A stretch of DNA of 64,000 nt from Vitis vinifera. Lineage: Eukaryota > Streptophyta > Magnoliopsida > Vitales > Vitaceae. The stretch is taken from the NCBI RefSeq assembly GCF_030704535.1, contig NC_081822.1, positions 31,145,001-31,209,000 on the forward strand. The letters are read 5' to 3'. Position 1 is the stretch's first letter; the number at the start of each line of letters is the position of its first letter. Below are positions 13,100-22,408 of this stretch, piece by piece. The notes beneath the pieces were generated by a model. It was given only the letters and a program-made list of their open reading frames with translations. It searched no databases and was not told the origin of the DNA. Both the position numbers and the translations under genes were made by a program.

Positions 13100-14442
13100 A
13101 TGGTTCAAAGAAAACCTACTAAAGCTAGAACCTTTCAATATGGAACCATATGTCTAAACGAAGTGTTGAATCCAAATATGAGGTTTAACTCTTTATTTTC
13201 TCAAAGCCTTTTTGAAGAGCATAAGGTTATTGTAGATAATTTTTGGTATCTAAAACCACAGAGTTTTCCAAACCAAAATTTAGAATACGCTTATGGAAAA
13301 ATCGTGTCAACTTTAGCCCTACATTTACAAAACCTTCAAAACCAACTGATTGCCTTAAAAACCCAAAAATTTAAAAACCTCAAAATCCAAGAAAATCGGG
13401 AAAAACTGATATAAGATTTGAAAACCAGTATAGTGTCAACCAGTCAAACCAGTTGTTCGAACAGTCAACCTAAAGTAATTAGTTTAATTAAGAAATTAGC
13501 TTTTCTGTCTAAACAATATGAAAAACTTGTTAAAAACCTAATTGGAGTTGATAACTACTCTTTAGTCGAAACTTTTTTTTTTTCTGCAAACCCAATATAA
13601 CAAAGTGTTTAAAAATCAAGAACTTTTGTATAAAAATTTTAAAACCAAAAATGTCGGGATAAAAACAGGGTATATGGCATATCATGACCCTAAATTTTTC
13701 TTTGTTATATATCTAGCTTATGTAAATATGTCTCTTATAAATAAAGAAATTTTTTATCTAGTACCCCAGTTCATGGAATAGGGAATTTAAAAAAATGTTT
13801 TTATGAACCATGTATCTCAAATCCTTGAAAATTTCCCAGAAAAATTGAAAAATATTTTAACTTATCTTTTTAAAACCGAAAAGCAGATAGACATTTCTTT
13901 TGAAATCATTCCACCTTTATTTCAAACTGATGGATCAGTAGTATCAGCCTATCACCATGTATATATAAAACATAATAAAGAACCACTCATCCCTCAACAA
14001 GAACCAGAATGGGAAATGACCCGTTCAAATGAATCTCTAGAATTTTTTACTCGCTTTAGAGCTTTTTAGATTTATGATCTTAAACCAACCCAGAACAAAT
14101 TATTTCATCTCATTGGTGAGACAAAAACTATGTCCATATGGAGAAACAAACCTTTAGAATACATCATTGTTCCAAAACCTTTTATTACTTCTAAAGAACA
14201 GGATTTTATAACCGAGCTCAGTGTAGATATACCAGAACCATCTTCCTACCTCAGCGATGACGCATTATTTTGGAAAAACCTGGACAATGAAAGTTATCAT
14301 AATCTACAAAATGCAATGGAAGGATGATGACATCAATTACGACATTGAAGCAGTAAATGCGTCTTCAACTACAAAAATTCAATGTAGCAGTACAAGCTCA
14401 GAAGCAGTAAAGGCATCTACAAGCCACGTATTATGCATGTGA
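13100..14442 (+). pseudogene. Caulimovirid ORFs downstream of RNase H, function unknown
   Basis: Four partial frames follow RNase H: 13100-13414, 13418-13600, 13803-14069 and 14130-14442. The first two are consecutive in similar sequence and may once have been one protein. Their place between RNase H and the promoter is where caulimoviruses carry the inclusion body/transactivator protein, but I see no diagnostic motif. They could also be a genus-specific protein. Stops and shifts separate all four. Confidence 0.5.
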
Positions 14443-14674
14443 TTAAAAAAAGAAGAAAAAGACAAGAAGAAAGTGGAAGAAGTACAAGTCGGATGGTAAA
14501 AGAAAACAAAAGAAAATAAAAGTCAAATCTCATAAAAACTTTACCATCTTTGTATTCATTTTGTAGTTATTTTGTACCAAACCTCTAAACACCTTGTAAA
14601 TATTTTTCCTACCGTCCATCAACTGCCCTAACCACTTAAATTAATTTTCACATGTCACTTGTAAATGCTTTGTC

Positions 14675-14682
14675 TATAAATT
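14675..14682 (+). promoter_or_regulatory. Probable TATA box of the pararetroviral promoter
   Basis: TATAAATT stands after the last upstream ORF and about 1.2 kb before the primer-binding site, as in caulimovirid genomic RNA promoters. AATAAG, a possible weak poly(A) signal, follows near 14790. Confidence 0.5.
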
Positions 14683-15265
14683 AGTTATAGTAGAAGAAAG
14701 AAGTGTGGTGTCTGAAGGAGTGTGCAAAAGTGTGTGTAAATGTGTCTGTGAAAGAAAGGTGTATCTTCAGCCTTGTAAATTCATCAACAATAAGAAAGTA
14801 AGAATTTTTTTTGTTAAATTTTTGCTCATTTAGAATTTATTTTATTTTGTATATTTTTCTTACCCTTAGGGGGTAAAAGGGGTAAAAAGGTAAAGTAGAG
14901 AAATGAAAATTATTTGAATTATTTTTTAGTTTTCTTTACTAGTTAATACCTACAATATACATGGATCCTTTTTATATATAATGTTCCTGTTGAACATAAA
15001 AAAAAAAAAAAAAAATCAGGTTGTTTAGAAAATTTTGGGTGTAAAATTAGATTTTAAAACTAGAGTCTTTAGTCTTAACCCTTGACCTGTAACCCGCTTT
15101 TGCCAAAACTTTGGTGTGTTAGGGAGACTTTGTCTGGTCAAAAGGGGGGTATTACCTTGACACGAAGTGATGTTTTAAAATTTTTGAATATTATTACCTG
15201 AATTTTTTAGATATCCAATTTCAAAAACTTAACTTTTATACATTAAATGGTTTCATACTATAAGT

Positions 15266-15838
15266 AGAGAGCTTTAAGTTAAATATATATTAAAATAATA
15301 AGTGTTTGAAAATTTTTATATTAAAATAATGAGTGTTGGAAATGTTTATATTAAAATAATAAGTATTTGAAAATGTTTATATTATTTTTATGTTACTTTA
15401 AGTTAAATATATATTAAAATAATAAGTGTTTGAAAATGTTTATATTAAAATAATGAGTGTTTGAAATGTTTATATTAAAATAATAAGTATTTGGAAATGT
15501 TTATATTATTTTAATATTAGTAATAAATGCATTCACACTTTAATTGAATTTAAAAGCTTTCATTTTGAACAGAGATTTCAAAACCCCTGTCATTATCTTG
15601 ACTCTGTGTGTGGTTGTTGTTACTTTAAGTTAAATAAATATTAAAATAATAAGTGTTTGAAAATATTTATATTAAAATAATGAGTGTTTGAAATGTTTAT
15701 AGTAAAATAATAAGTATTTAGAAATGTTTATATTATTTTAATGTTAGTAATAAATGCATTCACACTTTAATTGAATTTAAAAACTTTCATTTTGAACGGA
15801 GATTTCAAAACTCCTATCATTACCTTGACTGTGTGTGT
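15266..15838 (+). repeat. Direct repeats in the pararetroviral leader
   Basis: A roughly 130-bp motif built on TATTAAAATAATAAGTGTTTG and TATTAAAATAATGAGTG recurs at about 15266-15395, 15400-15523 and 15624-15745. The second and third copies are followed by a common 90-bp tail (TGCATTCACACTTTAATTG to TGTGTGTG), giving a repeat unit near 215 bp. A fourth partial copy lies at 16685-16848. Confidence 0.8.
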
Positions 15839-15886
15839 GAATAGAAAACTATTGTTTAACTGATGTTGTTGTAGATGGGAAAAAGT

Positions 15887-15898
15887 TGGTATCAAAGC
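15887..15898 (+). promoter_or_regulatory. Pararetroviral primer-binding site (initiator tRNA-Met)
   Basis: TGGTATCAAAGC matches the canonical TGGTATCAGAGC at 11 of 12 positions. It lies at the 3' end of the long leader, as expected for minus-strand DNA priming in Caulimoviridae. Confidence 0.8.
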
Positions 15899-16054
15899 TT
15901 CTCTGTGTATTGTAGTATATTAATTAGGAAATGAGACTATAGATTCAAATTAATTTTCAGAGTACCGAACTTTATCTTACCCCATTTAAAGTCTGATTAT
16001 ATTTGCTTGATTTATTCTGCATATTTATTTACTCTACTTATTTGATATGAATTA

Positions 16055-16549
16055 ATGTCTGTTATTCCTTATCCTCCTGGTATATATAATATAGATTACG
16101 ATTGTGTAAAAGAACTTAATAATAGGTTCTATGCTCAACGTAAAGAATTTAGGGAAACTTGTGATAAATTGCATAATTTAAGAACTACTGTAAAAAATTT
16201 AACCACTGATATAAAAAACCTAACCTCTCTTAAATATTTAAACGAATATGAAGTAGCTATACAAGAAGCTTTTGACGAACTTTTTGCTACGTTAACCTTA
16301 ATTAAAAGAGAAATTATAAAATATTATATTGATAATTTATATGCTAGTTCATCTCATTAGGAAACATTAAAACTAATGAACCCTCATCTACAAACCCAAG
16401 AGGTAAAACAGTTAAAATTTCTAGTAGAAACACAATTAAAAATAACAAATGTAGTCTTACAAGAACATAGGAAACAAATTCAGGAAGAAAACCAAAGTAA
16501 TATCGGCCAAAATAATATAGATTGTTTAAAAGAAATCAAGAAAAGATAA
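16055..16549 (+). pseudogene. Caulimovirid post-leader ORF with coiled-coil look
   Basis: The frame opens with ATG 16055 about 160 bp after the primer-binding site and runs 101 codons to a stop at 16358-16360. The same frame then continues open to 16547-16549. The product is rich in Leu, Lys, Glu and Asn in heptad-like spacing (LHNLRTTVKNLTTDIKNL), which suggests a coiled coil, as in virion-associated proteins. It is the first ORF of the viral map placed last here, so the integrated copy is a circular permutation of the viral genome. Confidence 0.6.
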
Positions 16550-16684
16550 ATAAAACCTGTAGAAAAACTAAACACTGTCTTAGAAATTAGAAAAGAAGCT
16601 GGAAGACTTCAAGAACCATAACTTGCTAAGAAATAACCTAGATTATATCAAAGAACAATTAGTTAGAGAAGAAAATTTTGTTAG

Positions 16685-16848
16685 AAAATGTTTATATTAT
16701 TTTAATGTTAGAAATAAATGCATTCACACTTTAATTGAATTTAAAAACTTTCATTTTGAACGGAGATTTCAAAACCCCTGTCATTAACTTGAATGTGTGT
16801 GTGAATAGCAAACTGTTGTTGAAACTGATGTTGCTGCAGATGGGAAAA
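16685..16848 (+). repeat. Second partial copy of the viral leader, ending at the primer site
   Basis: This copies about 15719-15884, including the TGCATTCACACTTTAATTG block and the GATGGGAAAA block just before the primer site. It is joined directly to post-leader coding sequence at about 16684, so a piece of viral genome is missing or rearranged there. The viral text ends after TGGGAAAA, two to three bases before where TGGTATCA would begin. Confidence 0.8.
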
Positions 16849-16948
16849 GCCTTTCTATTTCTCTAAAGAAAGAAAAAGCCTTTCTATTTCTCTGAAGAGA
16901 GAAAAAGACTTTCTATTTTTTTTGCAGAGATTATTCGTGTTGATAGCG

Positions 16949-17124
16949 TGTTGTAAAATAAAGTGAGAGAAGAGAAGGAAAATAAGAAAGAGAGAATAAA
17001 ATGCACGGAGAGAATTGAATTGATTTTCATTACGAGTCCCTCTCTTTTATAGAAAGCCACAAAGAAATAACGGATAATCATCCATGAGTTCCCACAATGT
17101 TACAAATTCTCACATTTTATAACA
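16949..17124 (-). repeat. Copia1 5' LTR with degenerate primer site beside it
   Basis: This is a 176-bp LTR homologous to 4337-4521. The 12 bases at its inner edge (16937-16948, GTGTTGATAGCG) match the reverse complement of the tRNA-Met primer site at only 7 positions but sit exactly where it belongs, so I read it as a decayed site. The right flank (17125 on) is homologous to 24589 on, beyond the second Copia1 copy. Confidence 0.75.
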
Positions 17125-17129
17125 AAATT

Positions 17130-19843
17130 ATTTTTATTAAAACATGTTTTATTATTTTTTAAATAAAAAATTAAATTGATTTATATAAAATATTTTATTT
17201 AAGATTTAATTTCTAAAATTTTATTACAAATTTGTGGTAACACTTTTTGCTATTAACATTAATTTATTTAAATAATTAAAATTATTGAAAATTATATTAA
17301 TAATTTATCTTATCAAATAAATTTTAATTAATAAAATATTAGAACTTTTTATATTTTAACAAATTTGAATAAATTTTTATTTTTCATATTTTAAAATAAA
17401 AAGATTTAAAATTAAATAAAATTAAAAGGATAAATAAAAAAAATTAAAAGTGAAGTGATAGTAATTTTTTAAAATAGGATAATTGAGATAAAAATGAAAA
17501 ATAAAAGGATAATATAAAATAAAAGGTTAATATAAATTTAGAATAAAAGATAAGTTAGAAAAAACAAAAAATTGGATTTTAGAAAAACAATTGTGATTTT
17601 AGAAAAATTGGCGATGTTTTGCCAAAAGGTCCTAGCCTGAACAAAATGTTGAGGTAATCTACTAAGGAGCATGAGGTACTAAGTGTTAGACTAATATAAG
17701 AGTACCATTGAAAACATGTGCATTCAGATAAAGTAAAACAATATATCTTCTTTTCAGATTTAATAGATTGTTTATGTGGTAATTTGACTAGTGGTTGTCT
17801 ACTATATTACTTTTTATATCATCAACCCTTACAAATTAATAGACTAAAGTCCAGTGGTTTCATAAGTTTAATTAAAGAGCAAACTAGGCACATTAATATG
17901 AATAAATCAGACAAGAAGCCATATTCATCTCAACCCAGAGTTTGCATTATGATAACATTTAGAATCATAAAAAAACTGCAGTAAAACAATAGAAGTACAT
18001 ATTATTGCTTATTAGTTTAAATCAGCAGGTATGGCTACAATTTTTCCTGGCGTGTACAAAATGAAAGAAAGAAAGCTCTATACATGTAGCAAGCTAACTC
18101 ATCTGTATTGATTAAAGACTAGATCATCTTATGAAGATTCTTAGTTTGAATTAGGAACTTGGAGGTAGCACAAGTGAACACCAGAAAGACTATATAGAGA
18201 GCTTATCATCCAAAGAACCAGTCCATCTCAGTGAGTAGCTCACCTATTCATGTATCTTTCTCAATTCCAATTTAATATTGCAGATTTGCATTCATCCCTT
18301 CTATATATGTCTCCGGCCTTTTTATCTTGCTCCAACTAATCAATTAGCTTTAATAGGACAATAAAGTTGCAGAATTCTGGGAATATATGAGTGATAAGTT
18401 CAATTCAGTTAAGCCTCAAACTCAATTCATCAAGGAGTTCATATTACCAAATAATACTAGACGAATAATCAAATTAAGCAGAAGATTCTTATTCATCATG
18501 CATGCTTAAGTTTTCTTGCAGACAACATCAGTAAGTAATTGTACTGTTTCAAGAAACTGCACATCATTTTATGTTCATTGTTCTAAACATTGCTTCATAT
18601 CAAATCAGCCCAAGTGGAATCCATAATATTAATAGTTTTGTACTATAAATTTGTGCAGCACATTCATATACATCAGCTCTTCTAAAATACTTTAGGGTTT
18701 TGTTAATGAACTAGAACTACATAGATTTCACGTATACTTCTCTGTCAAACACCCAGGTTAGATGGATCTTCTCCCAGCCCAGTACCAGCAATTGTTAATT
18801 TCTGTATGATTTTGGATGATGTTTGAGGAAACTTCTGAAGAAGCCATCATATGTTTTTTCGAGGAAGTGGAAAGAAAAGGAAAAAGGGAGCGGGACAACG
18901 CCGGTCCTCACTCTTGGGGAGCAAAATTTTCCAACTTCTATTAGAAGTCTTATTCAAAACAAGGAAAAGTCTTGATATTGTACGTGTCAATAATTCCGAT
19001 AAGGACTTATTCCTAGAAACCAGTTAGCAGGGTAGGGACTGAGGGCTTATTCCTAGAAACTAGTTAGCAGGGATAGGGACTGATGAGGCAGGGCCTGCTT
19101 AATATTCTATAAAGGTTCCGTCATTGAATGTTATAGACATGAAGGTCAAGGAAGGCTGCGTCATTGAATGTAGAAAGATGAAGATAGTTACATGGTAGAA
19201 CTCATGATTTTCATTTTTATCAACAATGACTTTTGAAGTAAGCTATTAGTTTATAAGACTACATCTTGGCTAGTCGATGGTTGAAGATCAGTAAACCGAA
19301 ATATGTATTATTAGGAACAAATAATCCAACTTATTCTCAAAATAATTTGATGAGAATAGATGCAGTAGAGCTGAGGACAAAGACTTTTAATCGGCAATGT
19401 ATAGATCAATAGTCATGATCTCTTATACCCAAAATTACAGGTTTGTGATCAACCATCACCATGATGATCAATTAGAAGTCATTTTCTCTATAAGCATGTG
19501 GGGTCAATAGCATTACGAAACAGATTCCGATGGTATGAACTTTGTAAATTCATAGAGAGTTTCATCAAGGTATAAACTTAATTTTCATTATCGCAACCAG
19601 ATTCTACGGAAGAAACCTAACCATAATTCTAGAACTTTGAAAATTCTTTTAACTTTGAAAATTCTAGAACTTTGAAAATTCACCTTCATCAGGCCTGTCA
19701 TACACGTAGAAGAGAACATCTTTCCTTTAAATAGGGCTTATTGCAAAGATGTTATCATAACCTTTCCTTCGTATATCCCATAAAAGCCATTTTTTTAGCT
19801 TTTCTTCAGTTCTCTGCGTCTTTGTATTCAGTTAATTAACAGC
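17130..19843. other. LecRK1 upstream region
   Basis: No gene is seen. From 17125 to about 17600 the AT-rich flank matches 24589-25000. From about 17605 it matches the upstream regions of LecRK2 and LecRK3, but with its own differences. It lacks about 0.3 kb that both others carry before the motif CCTAGCCTGAAC, has about 0.3 kb extra at 17750-18085, lacks part of a 67-codon frame seen at 25744 and 47669, and lacks the Harbinger-like MITE. From about 18780 to the ATG it is very close to both other copies. Confidence 0.7.
19771..19790 (+). promoter_or_regulatory. Possible core promoter of LecRK1
   Basis: GTATATCCCATAAAAGCC lies about 60-70 bp before the ATG and is conserved in all three LecRK copies. 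TTTAAATAGGG near 19726 is an alternative TATA-like site. No transcript data are available. Confidence 0.3.
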
Positions 19844-21808
19844 ATGTTAGGTATAAGTCATTTTACGTACTTTTCCCCAGTGGTTGTTGAGTCTCTACTT
19901 CTAGCACTTCTCTTGGTTGGTTCTTTTAGTCCAGTTGAATGTTTCCATTTCAAATATCAGTTCTTCAATGATTCTACTGAGAATGATTTCCTCTTAACGG
20001 ATTCACAGATAACTCAGGATGCCATCCAAGTTACATATGATGTTTCTGGAAATCCTATTACAAATTTGTCTGGCCAGGCCCTGTATAAAAGGCCATTCAA
20101 GCTGTGGAGTGAAAGCAAAGGCACAGCATCCTTCAATACGACCTTTGTGCTCAGAATCACTCCGAGGACAGATCCAGGTGGTGAAGGCTTGGTCTTTATC
20201 TTAACTGGACGTGCCACTCGTCCAGAGAACAGTGAAGGGAAATGGCTTGGGATTGTGAATGCAAGCACAAATGGATCAGCTCAAAACCAGATAGTGGCAG
20301 TAGAATTTGACACAAGGAAAAGCTACATGGAGGACCTGAGCAACAACCACATTGGCGTGAACGTGAACAGCGTCTACTCAATCAAACAAGCGAACCTAAG
20401 CATCAATCTTTCAAGTGGCACCGATATAACAGTGAAGATTCAATATGATGGGAAAAATTTGAGTGCCTTTGTTGGAACGCAGATGAAGGCTCCAGCAATC
20501 GCTCTTCCTATTAACCTCTCAGACCATCTGCCACAGAATGTTTTTGTGGGATTCTCGGCTTCAACAGGGAATCACACTCAACTGAACTGTGTAAGGTCAT
20601 GGGAATTCAGTGGTTCGAGTGTAGATGAAGATCCTGACCTGTTATGGGTCTGGATCATGGTTCCAGTAACAGTTTTGGTTAGTGGGGTGGCCTTCTATTT
20701 CTCTTGGAAATGGAAATGTGGAAAGCAGGAGGAAGAGGAGGATGATCCGAGGGTAGAACAACAGATTCAAGGCTCATCCACAGCTCCAAGGAAATTTCGA
20801 CTGAAAGAACTTAAAGCTGCTACGGAAAATTTCAACTCCAAGAATGAGCTTGGCAAAGGTGGATTTGGGACAGTCTACAAAGGATTCTTGAAGAATAAGG
20901 AGGTAGCTGTGAAAAGATTTTCAATGAATTCACATCAAAGCAACCAAGATTTTATAGCAGAAGTCACAACAATCAGCAATCTACATCACAAAAATCTTGT
21001 CAAATTAGTTGGATGGTGCTATGAAAAAAGGGAACTCCTAATAATATATGAGTTCATGCCAAATACGAGCCTAGACAAGCTCATATTCTGCAAAAAATCC
21101 GATGTGGAGAATCCAATCACACTGAATTGGGAAACAAGATATGGAATCATTTGCGGGGTGGCTCAGGCATTGGACTATCTTCACAATGGATGCGAGAAGA
21201 GGGTGCTTCACCGAGACATAAAAGCGAGCAATATAATGTTGGATTCAGATTTCAACGCCCGATTGGGGGATTTTGGATTGGCTAGAATTATTCAACTGAA
21301 TGATCAAACTCACCACTCAACAAAAGAGATTGCAGGGACACCTGGGTATATGGCTCCAGAAAGTTTTCATACCGGTAGGGCTGCCGTTGAAACTGATGTA
21401 TATGCCTTCGGTGTTCTTGTACTGGAAGTTGTCTGTGGAAGAAAGCCTGGAGATCAAAGCGTGAACAACAAATACAACAACGGGATAGTGGATTGGGTAT
21501 GGGAATACTATAGGAGACAAAGGATTCTGGATGTCGTAGATTTGCGACTGAATGGGGTTTTCCACAAGGAGCAGACTGAATATGCACTGATGTTGGCATT
21601 GTCTTGTTGTCATCCCAACCCGTACCAGAGGCCATCCATGAGAATTGCTTTAAGGGTTCTCACAGGAGAGGTAGACCCACCAGTTATCCCCATTGAAAAA
21701 CCTCCTTTTGTGTGGCCAGCCACACCTCCGGTCTCTTTCAGGGAGGATTTGGAGTATCCTCCCACAGAAGGCCTGCTCTCTCCACCTTCAGAACTCATTG
21801 GGAGATAA
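19844..21808 (+). CDS. LecRK1, L-type lectin-domain receptor kinase (IX.1-like)
   Basis: This is a single-exon gene of 654 residues. Residues 1 to about 33 form a signal peptide (LLLALLLVGSF), followed by a legume-lectin domain to about 257 with VAVEFDTRKS and NNHIGVNVNS, a transmembrane helix at about 266-288 (LLWVWIMVPVTVLVSG) and a Ser/Thr kinase from about 330. The kinase is complete: GKGGFG 337-342, Lys357 in VAVK, HRD 456-458, DFG 476-478 and APE 504-506. Such receptors sit in the plasma membrane, and relatives of the IX clade act in pathogen and cell-death signalling. The lectin loop has Glu (GGEGLVF) where legume lectins usually have Asp, so sugar binding is uncertain. The frame and all key kinase residues are intact; it is probably active. 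Confidence 0.95.
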   Translation: MLGISHFTYFSPVVVESLLLALLLVGSFSPVECFHFKYQFFNDSTENDFLLTDSQITQDAIQVTYDVSGNPITNLSGQALYKRPFKLWSESKGTASFNTTFVLRITPRTDPGGEGLVFILTGRATRPENSEGKWLGIVNASTNGSAQNQIVAVEFDTRKSYMEDLSNNHIGVNVNSVYSIKQANLSINLSSGTDITVKIQYDGKNLSAFVGTQMKAPAIALPINLSDHLPQNVFVGFSASTGNHTQLNCVRSWEFSGSSVDEDPDLLWVWIMVPVTVLVSGVAFYFSWKWKCGKQEEEEDDPRVEQQIQGSSTAPRKFRLKELKAATENFNSKNELGKGGFGTVYKGFLKNKEVAVKRFSMNSHQSNQDFIAEVTTISNLHHKNLVKLVGWCYEKRELLIIYEFMPNTSLDKLIFCKKSDVENPITLNWETRYGIICGVAQALDYLHNGCEKRVLHRDIKASNIMLDSDFNARLGDFGLARIIQLNDQTHHSTKEIAGTPGYMAPESFHTGRAAVETDVYAFGVLVLEVVCGRKPGDQSVNNKYNNGIVDWVWEYYRRQRILDVVDLRLNGVFHKEQTEYALMLALSCCHPNPYQRPSMRIALRVLTGEVDPPVIPIEKPPFVWPATPPVSFREDLEYPPTEGLLSPPSELIGR

Positions 21809-22408
21809 ATCAGGCGGAAAACTTGCTCCAGTAGGTCTTGCATGTCTTCTTTTTCCTTGCGTGAAGTGATGTCCACCTTCAACTGTATATGATGCTTGGC
21901 GTTTTTATTAGGTGTCTTGGATAATTTGTCCTTGTATTTTTAAGGCATGAGCACCCGATATTCAATCTGTGTGTCTCATAAGTTTACTTAATTAAGTCTT
22001 CCTAGGTATATCGAACTTGAGTTTGAGGTTAGGAAAATGGAGCTTAGATGGTTCGTTGATGTTGTATATGCTGGTTCACAGTACTTGGCACTATATATGT
22101 CATATTGAAAAACTTGTCTCAATAAATTAGATTGACCCAGAGGGAGTAAATGCGTTTTGTGCTTTAAAATTTTAAGCCTCGATCGATTAGGTAGAAGTTC
22201 CATAAATGTTCATTGAATATAGCGCTAATTGTGTTCAAAATAATTTTTCTGGAATTTAATGCATAGATGGAAAAGTCTTCCATGCAAACCACTCTCAACC
22301 ATCCAATTACCTTGTTAATATAAAGAGAACTCTCCCAACAAAGGTTTCCTTGTAAATACATCATCATAATGATGAACCTCTTTTAGAATTATTGCAAAGC
22401 ATTTATAG
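21809..22408. other. LecRK1 3' flank
   Basis: This is 3' UTR and flank colinear with 29461-30668 and 53550-53950. It ends at the tandem-duplication join at 22408/22409, where LecRK flank meets Copia1 internal sequence. Confidence 0.7.

Larger units (their letters stand above)
9562..16848 (+). mobile_element. Endogenous caulimovirid (pararetrovirus), decayed, inserted in Copia1 leader
   Basis: The segment carries, in order, a short ORF, a capsid-like region with a CCHC zinc finger, an aspartic protease (DTGAS), reverse transcriptase, RNase H, further ORFs, a TATA box, a long repetitive leader, a primer-binding site for initiator tRNA-Met, and a post-leader ORF. There is no integrase and there are no LTRs of its own. 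This gene set and the promoter-leader-primer order are those of Caulimoviridae. The left edge is read from loss of identity with the virus-free Copia copy (9541-9566 matches 23983-24012). The right edge is where leader sequence stops at 16848. Stops, frameshifts and an altered RT active site show it is a dead copy. Genus not assigned; no movement protein was recognised. Confidence 0.8.
4337..17124 (-). mobile_element. Copia1: old Ty1/Copia element, minus strand, split by a pararetrovirus
   Basis: The element is bounded by two short LTRs, 4337-4521 and 16949-17124, that begin TGTTGTAAAA and end TTTTATAACA on the plus strand. The flanks are AAACT (4332-4336) and AAATT (17125-17129), which fits a 5-bp target duplication with one change. 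Reading on the minus strand it holds a leader, gag with a damaged zinc knuckle, protease, integrase, reverse transcriptase with YVDD, RNase H and a polypurine tract. The order protease-integrase-RT marks it as Ty1/Copia. All frames are broken by stops and shifts. The leader between gag and the 5' LTR holds a 7.3-kb endogenous caulimovirid (9562-16848). The same insertion exists in truncated form at 22409-24588. Confidence 0.85.

Noticed and set aside
15266-15838. CRISPR-like array
   Set aside because: This is a plant genome, and the repeats are long AT-rich direct repeats without short unique spacers.
9562-16848. Reading the viral segment as a Ty3/Gypsy element
   Set aside because: RNase H is not followed by an integrase, there are no LTRs, and the TATA, leader and primer site lie after the pol genes, as in Caulimoviridae.
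20014-20381. Minus-strand and alternate-frame ORFs inside the LecRK genes
   Set aside because: They recur at the same offsets in all three LecRK copies as frame shadows of the conserved coding strand and show no domain of their own.
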